A stretch of DNA of 64,000 bases from contig JAEWZY010000076.1 of assembly GCA_023394955.1 (NCBI GenBank), positions 1-64,000 of the forward strand, in the 5' to 3' direction. Under the pieces are notes generated by a model. That model saw only the letters and a program-made list of their open reading frames with translations. It made no database searches and was not told the DNA's origin. A program made the position numbers and the translations under genes. Origin of the DNA: Bacillota bacterium (GTDB lineage: Bacteria; Bacillota; UBA4882; UBA8346). This document shows, piece after piece, positions 17,945 through 26,599 of the stretch (position 1 is its first letter; each line of letters opens with the position of its first letter).

Positions 17945-18270
17945 CACCCAGGGTTAAAACCCTGAGTTAGGCTAAAAAATGATTCTAAAGCCCGATAAAC
18001 GGGCTCGGTAAGTCTTCGCAGCATTAACCCAGCCCCATTTCATGGGGCTTGAGAATGGTTTTATATGCCTAGCCAGGTCCTTTAGGGCCTGGTGGAGATG
18101 AGGGCATCCGGTTGTTGTCTGTTTTTGCAACAACCCCCGCCGCCGGAACCGTGTACAGGCGGAGACAAGCAATCACAAAGAAATTATATTATTAAAGACT
18201 GCACGGGAACGGCGGTGAACCGTCAGCAGCACCGGCTTTACCCCTTAAAACCGGTATCAATCTAAAAAAC
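17945..18270 (+). ncRNA. Large structured RNA candidate, possibly HEARO/omegaRNA-like
   Basis: A dense series of hairpins: CAGGGTT/AACCCTG (17949-17964), AGCCCG/CGGGCT (17989-18005), AGCCCCAT/ATGGGGCT (18031-18049), CCAGGTCC/GGGCCTGG with a TTTA loop (18073-18092), GGTTGTTG/CAACAACC (18110-18135) and CCGCC/GGCGG (18137-18162). A long-range helix GTTAGGC (17966-17972) with GCCTAGC (18067-18073) encloses the first three. T-G pairs in two helices become A-C mismatches on the minus strand, so the plus strand is the likely RNA. The size and multi-hairpin layout recall HEARO (IscB-associated) RNAs, but no IscB gene is nearby and the match is from memory only. Smaller helices up to about 18270 may belong to it. 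Confidence 0.5.
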
Positions 18271-18286
18271 ACCCCGGGATTTATAG

Positions 18287-18712
18287 TTAAAGGCCCGGAC
18301 CTGACGGAGTCCGGCTTAAAAAAAGAACCAAATCCCAATCTTCTTCAGTGACCGGCATTACCGAGAGACGGGGTTGATGGACCAATACCCAGTCTTGAAA
18401 TCTGGGATCAGCCTTGATCTCTTTCAGAGTTACCGGCCGGGGAAGGGGGTATTCCGGCTTTAGATCAACCACCACGAAGCGGGGATTTTCCAATTCCGGA
18501 TCGGGATAGGGTTGGGAGACCACTTTGGCGACACCGGCGATTGCCTTTTGTTTGCCGGTATGATAAATAAAGACATCATCACCCGGTCGCATCGCTTTTA
18601 TGTTTTTAAGCGCCACCGGGTTTTTAACGCCGTTCCAACGATCCCGGCCCAGCCGGACTAGGTCGGCGTAACTGTAAGTTTCGGGTTCGGTTTTGGCTAG
18701 CCAGTAGGACAT
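18287..18712 (-). CDS. EVE domain protein
   Basis: A 141-residue single EVE domain, a PUA-like fold that binds modified bases in DNA or RNA. The N-terminal MSYWLAKTEP motif, the WNGVKNPVALKNIK segment and the DDVFIYHTGKQKAIAGVAKV core are all typical. No partner nuclease or HNH domain is fused. The ribosome binding site is GGAGGTCC upstream. The neighbouring genes give no functional hint, apart from the structured RNA candidate just beyond its 3' end. Confidence 0.93.
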   Translation of the reverse strand: MSYWLAKTEPETYSYADLVRLGRDRWNGVKNPVALKNIKAMRPGDDVFIYHTGKQKAIAGVAKVVSQPYPDPELENPRFVVVDLKPEYPLPRPVTLKEIKADPRFQDWVLVHQPRLSVMPVTEEDWDLVLFLSRTPSGPGL

Positions 18713-18900
18713 ATTGGGACCTCCAAAATGGCGATAATTATTTTATTATACCCTAATTTAATGAATAGATGGTTGACTTTTAGTTATAAATATTCGAAGG
18801 GACTAAATAGCTTATTACTGCGCATGAAGTCGCTGAGGCAAGGGGAGACTATCTTTAAAGGTAATGACTTGTAATATCCAATAAGGCATGGTTAGGTAAA

Positions 18901-19380
18901 ATGGCGCGATTGGAAAATGAAAACCAATTTATCAAAGGCGTATGGGCCGGATTGATCGCCAATATTATTATGTACTTTTTTGTCGAAATCTTTCGCTGGG
19001 TGGGTTTAACCGAGTATGGCGTAAGCTATCTAGCCGGGGATACGGTTTTTACATTCAAAAATGATTTTGGGATGAACCTGATCGCCTTCATGATTCACAG
19101 CGGCGTCGGCATGTTTTGGGGGATCATTTTTGCCTTTCTCTTTACCAAGGTTTTTTCCGGCGATTATTATCTGTTAAAAACGATCTTCGGGGGTTTTTGC
19201 ATCTTCTTTTTTCATCTAGGCTTTTTAGACGAGGCTTTTCACTACACTAGAAAAATTCATGAACGAACCGGTGATTTACTGGTAATCTTAGGCGGATACA
19301 TTATTTACGGGATACTTGTGGGAGTTATTCTAAAAAAGCAGGGGATTATCCGGGGTATTGGGGATGAGTATAAAAAATAA
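18901..19380 (+). CDS. Four-helix membrane protein of unknown function
   Basis: I do not recognise this 159-residue protein. Four hydrophobic segments are visible near residues 10-32, 58-85, 93-112 and 126-147, connected by short loops, with a short charged N-terminus and a basic C-terminus. The layout resembles small YqhR-like membrane proteins but similarity is not established. A weak AGG lies 5 bases before the ATG. Its 3' end overlaps the end of a converging small gene by 51 bases. Confidence 0.6.
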   Translation: MARLENENQFIKGVWAGLIANIIMYFFVEIFRWVGLTEYGVSYLAGDTVFTFKNDFGMNLIAFMIHSGVGMFWGIIFAFLFTKVFSGDYYLLKTIFGGFCIFFFHLGFLDEAFHYTRKIHERTGDLLVILGGYIIYGILVGVILKKQGIIRGIGDEYKK

Positions 19381-19623
19381 GTCAAACCCATAGGGCTTTT
19401 TAAGGCCGCTCAGATCCGGATCGCCCCATTCCACCGATAGTTCCTCCTCCTCCGCCCCGGCGGGGACTTCGATCTCCATTTCGTTGAAAACCACCTTGGT
19501 TGGCCGGTCTTTGCCGGCTCGAAAATGTTTTCGATGGGACATTGAACCGGATGCCTGTGTGGCAAATAAACAGAGCAGCACGGTTGTTGCTATTAAAAAC
19601 CGCGTTGTTGTTCGATTTGACAT
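19330..19623 (-). CDS. Small exported protein of unknown function
   Basis: A 97-residue product with a clear signal peptide (basic start, hydrophobic core at about 8-22, ATQASG cleavage region). The mature part is acidic, with a VPAGAEEEELSVEWGDPD segment, and ends in a hydrophobic tail. GGAGGCGG lies 5 bases before the ATG, a strong ribosome binding site that supports it as real. It overlaps the 3' end of the convergent membrane protein gene. No family recognised. Confidence 0.55.
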   Translation of the reverse strand: MSNRTTTRFLIATTVLLCLFATQASGSMSHRKHFRAGKDRPTKVVFNEMEIEVPAGAEEEELSVEWGDPDLSGLKKPYGFDLFFILIPNTPDNPLLF

Positions 19624-19725
19624 TTTACCGCCTCCAAACTTAACATATGATTATGGAAACTAGTTCTACAATATTCTATTTTTTTCTCTTATTTCCTTTA
19701 AATTATTTTTGTGTTCTAATATGGA

Positions 19726-19788
19726 GCGACTCTCAAAACTTCGGCGTCATGGTTCAGACTTAGCCCTGTAGTTCTCCTCTTTTTGAGA
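19726..19788. other. Hairpin-closed element in a leader region
   Basis: CTCAAAA at 19732 and TTTTTGAG at 19780-19787 can close a roughly 55-base loop with G/C-rich interior. It lies in the 5' leader of the small exported gene on the minus strand, and about 130 bases upstream of the acetyltransferase gene on the plus strand. I could not match it to a known riboswitch. Confidence 0.25.
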
Positions 19789-19918
19789 ATGATAAAAACC
19801 AGTTTTATTCTTTCTTACTTAATTTTGTTATGGTAAAATATTTATGTTAAAATGATGAATTGAATCCCGACGCCTGGGGGTTTGACGAAATGACTATGAT
19901 AGTTAGGAGAGGCTTTAA

Positions 19919-20353
19919 ATGATTCGTGAAGCTGAACCAAGAGACCGGGACGGAATCCAGCGTCTCTATCAAGCCCTATGTCCCGACGCTCCGGTACGGG
20001 TCCTCCCGGAACGAATCGCGGAACTGAAACAAGACCCCAATAATTTTCTCTTTATCGATGAGGTTGACGGGAAAATTGCCGGAACGGTCTTGCTGACCAT
20101 CTGTTTAAGCCCGATCTTTGGGACCCAGGATTTTGGGTTGATTGAATATTTTATAGTCGATGAAAAGTTCCGTAGGCAAGGGATCGGGAGTAAGTTGACG
20201 GAACACGTGATCCAAGTCTGCCGCGCCCGGAAATGCACCCGGATAATTCTATTGAGCAATGATCACCGTAAGCAAGCCCACGCTTTTTATGAGAGTATGG
20301 GGTTTGATTGTTCTGGAAAAGTAGGGTTTGTGAAATATCTGAATCGAGAGTGA
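19919..20353 (+). CDS. GNAT family N-acetyltransferase
   Basis: A 144-residue acetyl-CoA-dependent acetyltransferase. Motif A for the pyrophosphate of CoA is RRQGIGSKL at about residues 82-90, followed by ARKCTRIILLS and the typical C-terminal ALxFYESMGF-like segment (AHAFYESMGFDC). The ATG has GGAGAGGC upstream. The acceptor substrate cannot be inferred; neighbours are unrelated. Confidence 0.92.
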   Translation: MIREAEPRDRDGIQRLYQALCPDAPVRVLPERIAELKQDPNNFLFIDEVDGKIAGTVLLTICLSPIFGTQDFGLIEYFIVDEKFRRQGIGSKLTEHVIQVCRARKCTRIILLSNDHRKQAHAFYESMGFDCSGKVGFVKYLNRE

Positions 20354-20396
20354 AAAAACCTTAGCTTAATTTCACGGTATTAATGAAAGGATACTG

Positions 20397-20903
20397 ATGA
20401 ATTCATTCCAAAAATGCCAAAAAATTGAGGAGGCAGGGTATGAGTTGGTCAAACCCTATCTCCGGCAAAACTTCGACGAATGCGTGTATGTGAATACCGT
20501 TGCCAGAAACGAACTGGTTCTGGCCTTTCAACAGAATTTCGGCGACTTAATAGTTAAAAAGGGGAAGTCGATTTATTTTATCGATCTCAAAACCGAAAAC
20601 GAAGACAAATACGGCAACTTGTTCCTGGAAACCTGGAGCAATAAGAAGCGGAATACGCCCGGCTGGTTTCCGCCTGAGGTTGGCGTCAAGGCCGATTTTG
20701 TTTATTATATATTTTTACGACAAAAGATTCTGTACATTCTGGATCTGCCGAAGCTAAGAAAGTGGGCCTTTGAAGAAGGCAATATTCAGCGTTATGCTGA
20801 AAAAATGCAGAACAAGTACGACCAGCTAAATGATACTTGGGGAAGATGCGTTAGAATTGTTGATTTAATCAATGATGGCCTTTGTCTGGTTGTAAACTTG
20901 TAA
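20397..20903 (+). CDS. Hypothetical protein with a PD-(D/E)XK-like core
   Basis: A 168-residue protein without a family I recognise. The segment FGDLIVKKGKSIYFIDLKTE at about residues 43-62 has the Asp, beta strand and D-x-K pattern of PD-(D/E)XK nucleases, which is suggestive but not proof. It is followed by a Trp-rich WSNKKRNTPGWFPP segment. No signal peptide or helices in membrane. GAAAGGA lies before the ATG. It is 43 bases after the acetyltransferase gene and could share its transcript. Confidence 0.6.
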   Translation: MNSFQKCQKIEEAGYELVKPYLRQNFDECVYVNTVARNELVLAFQQNFGDLIVKKGKSIYFIDLKTENEDKYGNLFLETWSNKKRNTPGWFPPEVGVKADFVYYIFLRQKILYILDLPKLRKWAFEEGNIQRYAEKMQNKYDQLNDTWGRCVRIVDLINDGLCLVVNL

Positions 20904-20924
20904 ATCTATATGGGGGGCGTTAAA

Positions 20925-21029
20925 ATGCTGATCCGAAAATACGAAAGCAAAGGGGATGAAATTGTATTAAGGGGCAAGTTTTCTTTCGTAAAGTTTAAGG
21001 AGTTAGTCCTTCTAGAATTTACTTATTAA
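20925..21029 (+). CDS. Possible 34-residue small protein
   Basis: A short open frame starting MLIRKYESKGDEI and ending before TAA at 21029, with GGGGGG 9 bases upstream of the ATG. It follows the preceding gene by 21 bases and ends before a terminator. Length and lack of homologues known to me keep confidence low; it may be a remnant of a longer gene. Confidence 0.25.
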   Translation: MLIRKYESKGDEIVLRGKFSFVKFKELVLLEFTY

Positions 21030-21068
21030 TTACACCGAAATCCCAACCCAAATTGATTATTAACCGGT

Positions 21069-21103
21069 AAAGCCCGGCCAGATTTAGCTGTCGGGCTTTG
21101 TAT
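21069..21103 (+). terminator. Terminator before the efflux operon
   Basis: AAAGCCCGG and TCGGGCTTT pair (one G-T pair) across a 13-base loop, followed by a T-rich stretch. Confidence 0.65.
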
Positions 21104-21271
21104 TTTGTAATGTTCTTTTTTACATTGGGATTGCCATTCGAAACCACTTATTCTAAACTGTAAGTATCACTCCACTATCACTTTATGTTCACAAAAAGGA
21201 CACATATTAATTGTAAAATAAAACTAATGCAGTAAATATTTAATTATTGTTTCAGGAGGAACCTTTACTCC

Positions 21272-22678
21272 ATGGCTATCAATCAATCCCCCAAGTTGAA
21301 GTTATACTTTTGTTTATTAATGGCGATAACGTTTAGCCCAATATACTCCGTTGTTCAGGCCCAGGATGAGATGGTAATCGACTTGGACCAGGCGATTGGG
21401 ATGGCTATGCAACACGACTATCAGAAAAAAATCGCCGGAAACAACTTGGAAAAATCGAAACTAGTTGTTAAAGAGAAATTGATCAATACTTTGCCCAAGA
21501 TCAACTTGGGGGCGGAGAAAGGGGAGAACCTTTCATCCGGCGCCGACCTACAGAACACCTCCTTAACAGTGACGGAAACAATACCAACCAATTTGAGACT
21601 TTACGGCAAAAAGACAGCTTCCGAATTGGAGATTTCAAAATGGGGACTCCAATCTTCAGAGGCGGACTACCGGATCGGCCGGGCTGAAATAATATTTGAT
21701 ACTATCTCTTTGTATCTTAACACAGTAAAAGCGAAGCGAATGTTAGATTATCAAGCGGCGGCGGCGGTAATCGCCGAAGAAAAGGCGGAACACGCCAAGG
21801 TCCAGTTAGGCTTAGGGAAGATCACTAAAGTGGCCCAACTCACAGCTGAGAATGATCTGGCTAAAGCCCGGTATGAACTGGAAAGTAACCGCCAAGGATA
21901 TTTAGGGTATTTGAAACAGTTGGCCCAGAAGATCGGGATTAAAGAATACCGTTGGTTACGTCTGGCTCAAACCGTCTCCATAACTGATATTGATATTACC
22001 GATTATCAAAATTATGAAAAGCTGCTGGCAAAGGCTTTGGAGACTCGCTTGGAACTTATAAAGACAAGAGTAACGGTCAAAGAAGCCGAACAAGAGTTGG
22101 CCAAGACAATCAACGGAGGCTTACCCGCTCTTAGCCTGGTTTATCAAAACCGGAGCCGGGATGAGAGTTACAATTTGGAGTATGATTTTTTATCCGGTGA
22201 CTTTAATTGGACCGCGGCCTGGCAGCAAGATTACCTTGATGATATCAATTATGGCGGCAACGATGATATATTTGGGGCATCTAAAAGGCAGTATAAGTTG
22301 AAACTTTCATGGAGTATCGGCTTTGGCGACGTAAAAAACCAAATTCAACAAGCGACCTATACTTTGGAAAATGCAAAATTAGCACATTTACAATCGATTG
22401 AAGCTATTAGCGCCGAAGTCGATGAAGCGCTTTCCGCTTATGAACTGGCGGCCTTGAAAACAGCCCAGGCTGAGCAAGGGCTGGATCTTTACCGGAAAGA
22501 TTTAGAACTAACAAAACTTAAATTGGAATTAGGAATGGTCACCACATTCCAGGTTAAAGACGCTGAATTGAAATTAGCCGGCGCTAAAATGGAAATTGAT
22601 AACGCCCATGGCGACCTGCGGGTTGCCGCTGAAAAATTAAGGTTAACCTTGGGTGAACTATATGATTACCCCAAATAA
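21272..22678 (+). CDS. TolC family outer-membrane efflux protein
   Basis: A 468-residue outer-membrane channel component. A signal peptide at about 1-30 ends near VVQAQD. The rest has the long alternating alpha-helices and the inner duplication of the TolC/OEP family, with coiled-coil-rich segments near residues 130-215 and 340-440 and a Tyr/Asp-rich beta segment between them. AGGAGG lies 12 bases before the ATG. Its presence means an outer membrane. It heads an export operon with an adaptor, an ABC ATPase and a MacB-type permease. Confidence 0.92.
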   Translation: MAINQSPKLKLYFCLLMAITFSPIYSVVQAQDEMVIDLDQAIGMAMQHDYQKKIAGNNLEKSKLVVKEKLINTLPKINLGAEKGENLSSGADLQNTSLTVTETIPTNLRLYGKKTASELEISKWGLQSSEADYRIGRAEIIFDTISLYLNTVKAKRMLDYQAAAAVIAEEKAEHAKVQLGLGKITKVAQLTAENDLAKARYELESNRQGYLGYLKQLAQKIGIKEYRWLRLAQTVSITDIDITDYQNYEKLLAKALETRLELIKTRVTVKEAEQELAKTINGGLPALSLVYQNRSRDESYNLEYDFLSGDFNWTAAWQQDYLDDINYGGNDDIFGASKRQYKLKLSWSIGFGDVKNQIQQATYTLENAKLAHLQSIEAISAEVDEALSAYELAALKTAQAEQGLDLYRKDLELTKLKLELGMVTTFQVKDAELKLAGAKMEIDNAHGDLRVAAEKLRLTLGELYDYPK

Positions 22679-22794
22679 ACTATATCTGTAAATGAGAATA
22701 CTCGGGAAGCCGAATATGGAAGAAGAAGTCCGGAGCCAGAAGTGACCTGGGGTATTCGTGCTTGTAATCGAAAAACTAACCGGGAGGGTTTAAA

Positions 22795-23988
22795 ATGTCA
22801 AAGAAATTGGTTGTTATAGGACTAATTACTATTTTAGCCGTTACAGCCGGAATATATCTACATAACCGAAAGCTTCAAAAGGGGAAGGATTCAATAGCCA
22901 ACCGCAATGAAATCGTTCTGGTGGAGCGGAGGGATTTAAGCGCAACAGTTGATGGTGACGGCGTCGTTGTTTTTTCGAAAAACGGAGGCGTCTTTCCGGC
23001 ATATAAAGCCACCGTCCAACAGATCCATTGCCAAGCGGGGGATAAGGTCAAAAAAGGCGATTTATTAATGGTGTTAACTTCGGATTCTTTGCAATCCAGT
23101 TGGGTAGAGGCGGAACATAGGCATCAAATGGCGCAACTGAATCTATTCTCGGCGGAAAAAGCCTTGGAGCGTCAAAAGAAACTTCATGAAGTAGAAGGGA
23201 CGACCCTTGATGAATTGGAAAGCGCTCAGAACGCGGTAGCCTTAAACCGAGTTTCTCTACGTGAGGCTGCTTCCAGCCTGGAATTATTGACCCAAACCAC
23301 GGATGAGGCTAATTTTATCGGCAGTGACCACCGTACTATCATGATCCGGGCGCCTTTCAACGGGGAAGTCGCTTGGGTTGAGGTCAAACTCGGGCAAATT
23401 GTAAGCGCTATCGGAAGCAGCAGTAGCGATAGCAGTAGCAATAATCTATTACTATATTTGGTCGCCGAAGACTCGTTGGAAGTTAAGGCCACTGTGGATG
23501 AGACTGATATCGACCTGGTAAAGATGGGTCAAAATGCAAAAGTGATTTTAAATGACACGAACCAAACCGAAGTTTACGGGGTTGTTTCCGAAGTAGGCTC
23601 GTATGGTTCGGATGATTCCGGAGTAATTGTCTTCCCGGTCAAGATCCGGCTTGATAAGGCAGGGGTAACGGTCCGGCCTCAAATGACCGCCGATGTCTCA
23701 ATTTATATCACTGAAAAACCTGATGTAATCGCGGTCCCCAAGGAAGCGATCTCGAATATTCGCGGGAAGGCAATGGTTAGGAAGGTGGTTGAAACAAACA
23801 GTGAATTAATTGAAGTTCAACTTGGCGTCGCTAGCGCTTCATACATTGAGGTCCGTTCAGGTTTGCAAGAAGGAGATCGAATATTAATTACTCCTAAAGA
23901 AGATAAAGCAACAACAACTAGTTCCAACCGGCAGTCGGGGCCGGGACGGAATAGAGTCGGCGGGCCGGGCGGAATGCCACGAATGTAG
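22795..23988 (+). CDS. HlyD/MacA-type periplasmic adaptor
   Basis: Membrane fusion protein that links an inner-membrane exporter to TolC. The 397-residue protein has an N-terminal anchor helix (about 4-22), a biotinyl-lipoyl-like half near residue 60, a short coiled coil (about 105-155), a beta barrel and a C-terminal membrane-proximal domain. A Ser-rich loop (SSSSDSSSNN) interrupts the second lipoyl half, and the C-terminus is a Gly/Pro/Arg-rich tail. GGGAGGG precedes the ATG. It ends 12 bases before the ATPase gene. Confidence 0.9.
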   Translation: MSKKLVVIGLITILAVTAGIYLHNRKLQKGKDSIANRNEIVLVERRDLSATVDGDGVVVFSKNGGVFPAYKATVQQIHCQAGDKVKKGDLLMVLTSDSLQSSWVEAEHRHQMAQLNLFSAEKALERQKKLHEVEGTTLDELESAQNAVALNRVSLREAASSLELLTQTTDEANFIGSDHRTIMIRAPFNGEVAWVEVKLGQIVSAIGSSSSDSSSNNLLLYLVAEDSLEVKATVDETDIDLVKMGQNAKVILNDTNQTEVYGVVSEVGSYGSDDSGVIVFPVKIRLDKAGVTVRPQMTADVSIYITEKPDVIAVPKEAISNIRGKAMVRKVVETNSELIEVQLGVASASYIEVRSGLQEGDRILITPKEDKATTTSSNRQSGPGRNRVGGPGGMPRM

Positions 23989-24000
23989 GGAGGGGTAATA

Positions 24001-24708
24001 GTGCTTACCATAATAGGCTTGAGTAAAATCTATCAGATGGGTGATACTCAGGTCCGAGCTTTGGATGAGGTCTCATTGACAGTTAAGGAAGGTGAAATAG
24101 TGGCGATCATGGGGCCATCGGGTTCGGGAAAATCAACCTTAATGAATATTCTCGGTTGCCTTGATCAACCGACCCGGGGTTCATACCAATTATCAGGCAG
24201 AGACGTTGGCAAACTGGACGAACGGGAACAGGCCGCTTTAAGGAACCGGGAGATTGGTTTCGTCTTTCAGTCCTTCAATCTACTGCCTAAGTTAACCGCG
24301 ATTGAGAACGTGGAATTGCCTCTGGTTTATGCGGGTATTCCCCATAAAGAACGGCGGAGCCGGGCTAACGAAGCTTTGGAAAGGATAGGATTGGCCAAAC
24401 GGATTTATCATAAACCGCAGGAACTTTCGGGGGGTCAACAACAAAGAGTGGCTATTGCCAGGGCTTTGGTCAGCCGACCCCGGTTTATCTTGGCTGATGA
24501 ACCCACCGGTAATCTTGACTCTAGATCCGGCGCGGAAATTATGAGTGTTTTTCAAGAATTGAACCGGCAGGGAATTACCATCATTCTGGTGACTCATGAG
24601 GAAGAGATCGCTTCATATACCCGGCGGATCATTCGTTTTTTGGATGGCCGGATCATCTCCGATGAACCAATCCGGCAACGGGCGCTTTCTGAGGAGGCTT
24701 GTTTATGA
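24001..24708 (+). CDS. MacB-type ABC transporter ATPase
   Basis: ATP-binding subunit of the MacB/LolD family. The 235-residue protein has Walker A GPSGSGKST at about residues 39-47, a Q-loop FVFQSFNLL, the signature LSGGQQQRVAIARAL, and Walker B ILADEPTGNLD. The start is GTG with AGGGAGGGG upstream. It overlaps the permease gene by an ATGA junction. It is a stand-alone ATPase; in E. coli MacB the same domains are fused to the permease. Confidence 0.95.
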   Translation: MLTIIGLSKIYQMGDTQVRALDEVSLTVKEGEIVAIMGPSGSGKSTLMNILGCLDQPTRGSYQLSGRDVGKLDEREQAALRNREIGFVFQSFNLLPKLTAIENVELPLVYAGIPHKERRSRANEALERIGLAKRIYHKPQELSGGQQQRVAIARALVSRPRFILADEPTGNLDSRSGAEIMSVFQELNRQGITIILVTHEEEIASYTRRIIRFLDGRIISDEPIRQRALSEEACL

Positions 24709-25901
24709 AAGCTTCTGAAAATGCGATGATGGCCTTTAGAAATATCTTGAATAATAAAATCCGTTCTTTCTTGACAATGTTGGGGATTATTATCGGAGTT
24801 GCCGCGGTAATCAGTATGATCTCCATTGGTGAAGGCGCTAAAAAAAGAGTTACCGATTCGATCACCGCCATGGGTTCAAATCTACTGATTGTCACCCGGG
24901 GACGGGGAGGCAGGGGCGGCGGCTTCGGTCAAGGCTCGGCCACCTTAGGCCGTAAGGAAGTGGAATTGATCCAAAACAGTTCCTCCTTTATTACCAATAT
25001 CGCTCCGGAGGTCCGGACCAATCAAAATGTGGCCTACGCCGGTAGCAGTATGAATACTTCAATTATAGGTTGTACGGTTAATTATCCGTCGGTCCGCAAT
25101 TATCAGGTGGATTCGGGAAGATTTTTTACCCAGGATGAAGTTGACGACAGGCGCAGGGTCGCGGTGCTCGGATCTTATATCAAAAATGAACTTTTTCCGG
25201 ATTCCAATCCAATTGGGTCGATGCTCAAAGTAGGCCGGTTACGGTTGGAAGTCGTTGGAGTTTTAGCCGAGAAAGGCCAGAGCGGGTTTAGCAATAGTGA
25301 CGATCTAATACTGGCCCCGTTAACCACAGTCCAGAAAAAGTTGGTTGGAAACGAGAATTACCAAGCAGTTTACATTCAAGTGGAAAATGAATCTGTTATG
25401 GACCAGGTCTACAATCGAGTTTATACGGCTTTAATAGATCGCTATCAGGATGAAGATCAGTTTAACCTTCGTAATCAAGCGGAGATTTTAACGGCGGTTC
25501 AAGAGTCTTCCAAGACCTTCACCTTTTTGTTGGCGGGTATTGCCGCAGTTTCACTTTTAGTAGGTGGTATCGGTATTATGAATATCATGTTGGTATCGGT
25601 GACGGAGCGGATCCGGGAGATCGGTATCCGGAAAGCGATCGGCGCCCGGAAAGAAGAGATATTGTCTTTATTCCTAATTGAAGCGGTAATGCTCAGTTTA
25701 AGCGGAGGGCTAATCGGAATCCTGGCGGGGTGTTTAGCAGCCAAGGTGATGGCGAATTTATCAGGGTGGTCGGCCACGATCACTTTGCCCTCAGTTATGC
25801 TCTCCTTTGTTTTTTCGATTGCTATCGGCCTCTTTTTTGGGGTGTATCCTGCTTATAAAGCTTCCGGATTAAACCCGATTGAGGCGTTAAGACATGAATG
25901 A
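24705..25901 (+). CDS. MacB-type ABC exporter permease
   Basis: The start at 24705 forms an ATGA overlap with the ATPase stop; an in-frame TTG six bases upstream is less likely. The 398-residue protein has one N-terminal helix (LTMLGIIIGVAAVISM), a large periplasmic domain (about 50-275) with a Gly/Arg-rich loop, and three C-terminal helices typical of FtsX/MacB permeases, with the GIRKAIGARKEEIL coupling segment. With TolC and the adaptor it forms a tripartite pump. Substrates such as antibiotics, peptides or lipids cannot be told apart. Confidence 0.93.
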   Translation: MKASENAMMAFRNILNNKIRSFLTMLGIIIGVAAVISMISIGEGAKKRVTDSITAMGSNLLIVTRGRGGRGGGFGQGSATLGRKEVELIQNSSSFITNIAPEVRTNQNVAYAGSSMNTSIIGCTVNYPSVRNYQVDSGRFFTQDEVDDRRRVAVLGSYIKNELFPDSNPIGSMLKVGRLRLEVVGVLAEKGQSGFSNSDDLILAPLTTVQKKLVGNENYQAVYIQVENESVMDQVYNRVYTALIDRYQDEDQFNLRNQAEILTAVQESSKTFTFLLAGIAAVSLLVGGIGIMNIMLVSVTERIREIGIRKAIGARKEEILSLFLIEAVMLSLSGGLIGILAGCLAAKVMANLSGWSATITLPSVMLSFVFSIAIGLFFGVYPAYKASGLNPIEALRHE

Positions 25902-25912
25902 AGAGGAACGCC

Positions 25913-26599
25913 ATGGAACAGAAAAAGATAATGATTGCCGATGATGAAGCCAGACTTCGTAAACTGGTGGCTGATTTTTTGAAAAAGGAAGGATTCCAAG
26001 TCATTGAAGCGGAAGACGGGGCCCAAGCAATGGAATTGTTTGCGGCGGAAAACAAGATCGATTTGGTAATCCTAGATGTGATGATGCCCCGTTACGACGG
26101 CTGGGTTGTCTGCCACTATATCCGGAAAACTTCGTCAGTGCCGATTATTATGCTAACTGCCAAAAGTGAGGAATCGGATCAACTTTTCGGTTTTGAGATC
26201 GGAGCCGATGAGTATATCAGTAAACCCTTCAGCCCCAGCATCTTGATGGCCAGAGTTAAAGCTCTGTTCCGCAGAGCGGAAAATTTTAGCCCCAATAAAA
26301 ACGCTTTTACCTATGACGGCCTAGTCATTGATAAAAAGCGGCGTTCGGTTTTGGTAGACGGTGAAATGGCTGAATTGAGTCCCAAAGAGTATGAACTCTT
26401 AGTTTATATGGTAGAGAATGCGGGAATCGCTTTGAGTAGGGAACAGATCCTCAATTCAGTCTGGGATTACGATTATTTCGGCGATGCCCGGACCGTAGAT
26501 ACCCATATTAAAAAACTACGGATGAAACTTAAGGGGAAGGGAAAGTTTTTGCAGACGGCGCGAGGCTTCGGCTATCGTTTCGAGGTGGAAAAACCATGA
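25913..26599 (+). CDS. OmpR/PhoB-type response regulator
   Basis: A 228-residue regulator with receiver domain (about 1-120; acidic pocket DDE near residue 10, phospho-acceptor Asp in VILDVMMP, conserved Lys in ISKPFSP) and a C-terminal winged helix (about 130-228) with the RTVDTHIKKLRMKL recognition segment. The ATG at 25913 has AGAGGAA at good spacing; an upstream in-frame ATG at 25898, overlapping the permease stop, is possible. It is coupled to the histidine kinase by an ATGA overlap and follows the efflux operon, so it probably controls it. Confidence 0.94.
   Translation: MEQKKIMIADDEARLRKLVADFLKKEGFQVIEAEDGAQAMELFAAENKIDLVILDVMMPRYDGWVVCHYIRKTSSVPIIMLTAKSEESDQLFGFEIGADEYISKPFSPSILMARVKALFRRAENFSPNKNAFTYDGLVIDKKRRSVLVDGEMAELSPKEYELLVYMVENAGIALSREQILNSVWDYDYFGDARTVDTHIKKLRMKLKGKGKFLQTARGFGYRFEVEKP

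Noticed and set aside
17972..18172. A 66-residue minus-strand frame over the structured RNA
   Set aside because: It lies opposite strong hairpins that favour a plus-strand RNA and shows no known domain.
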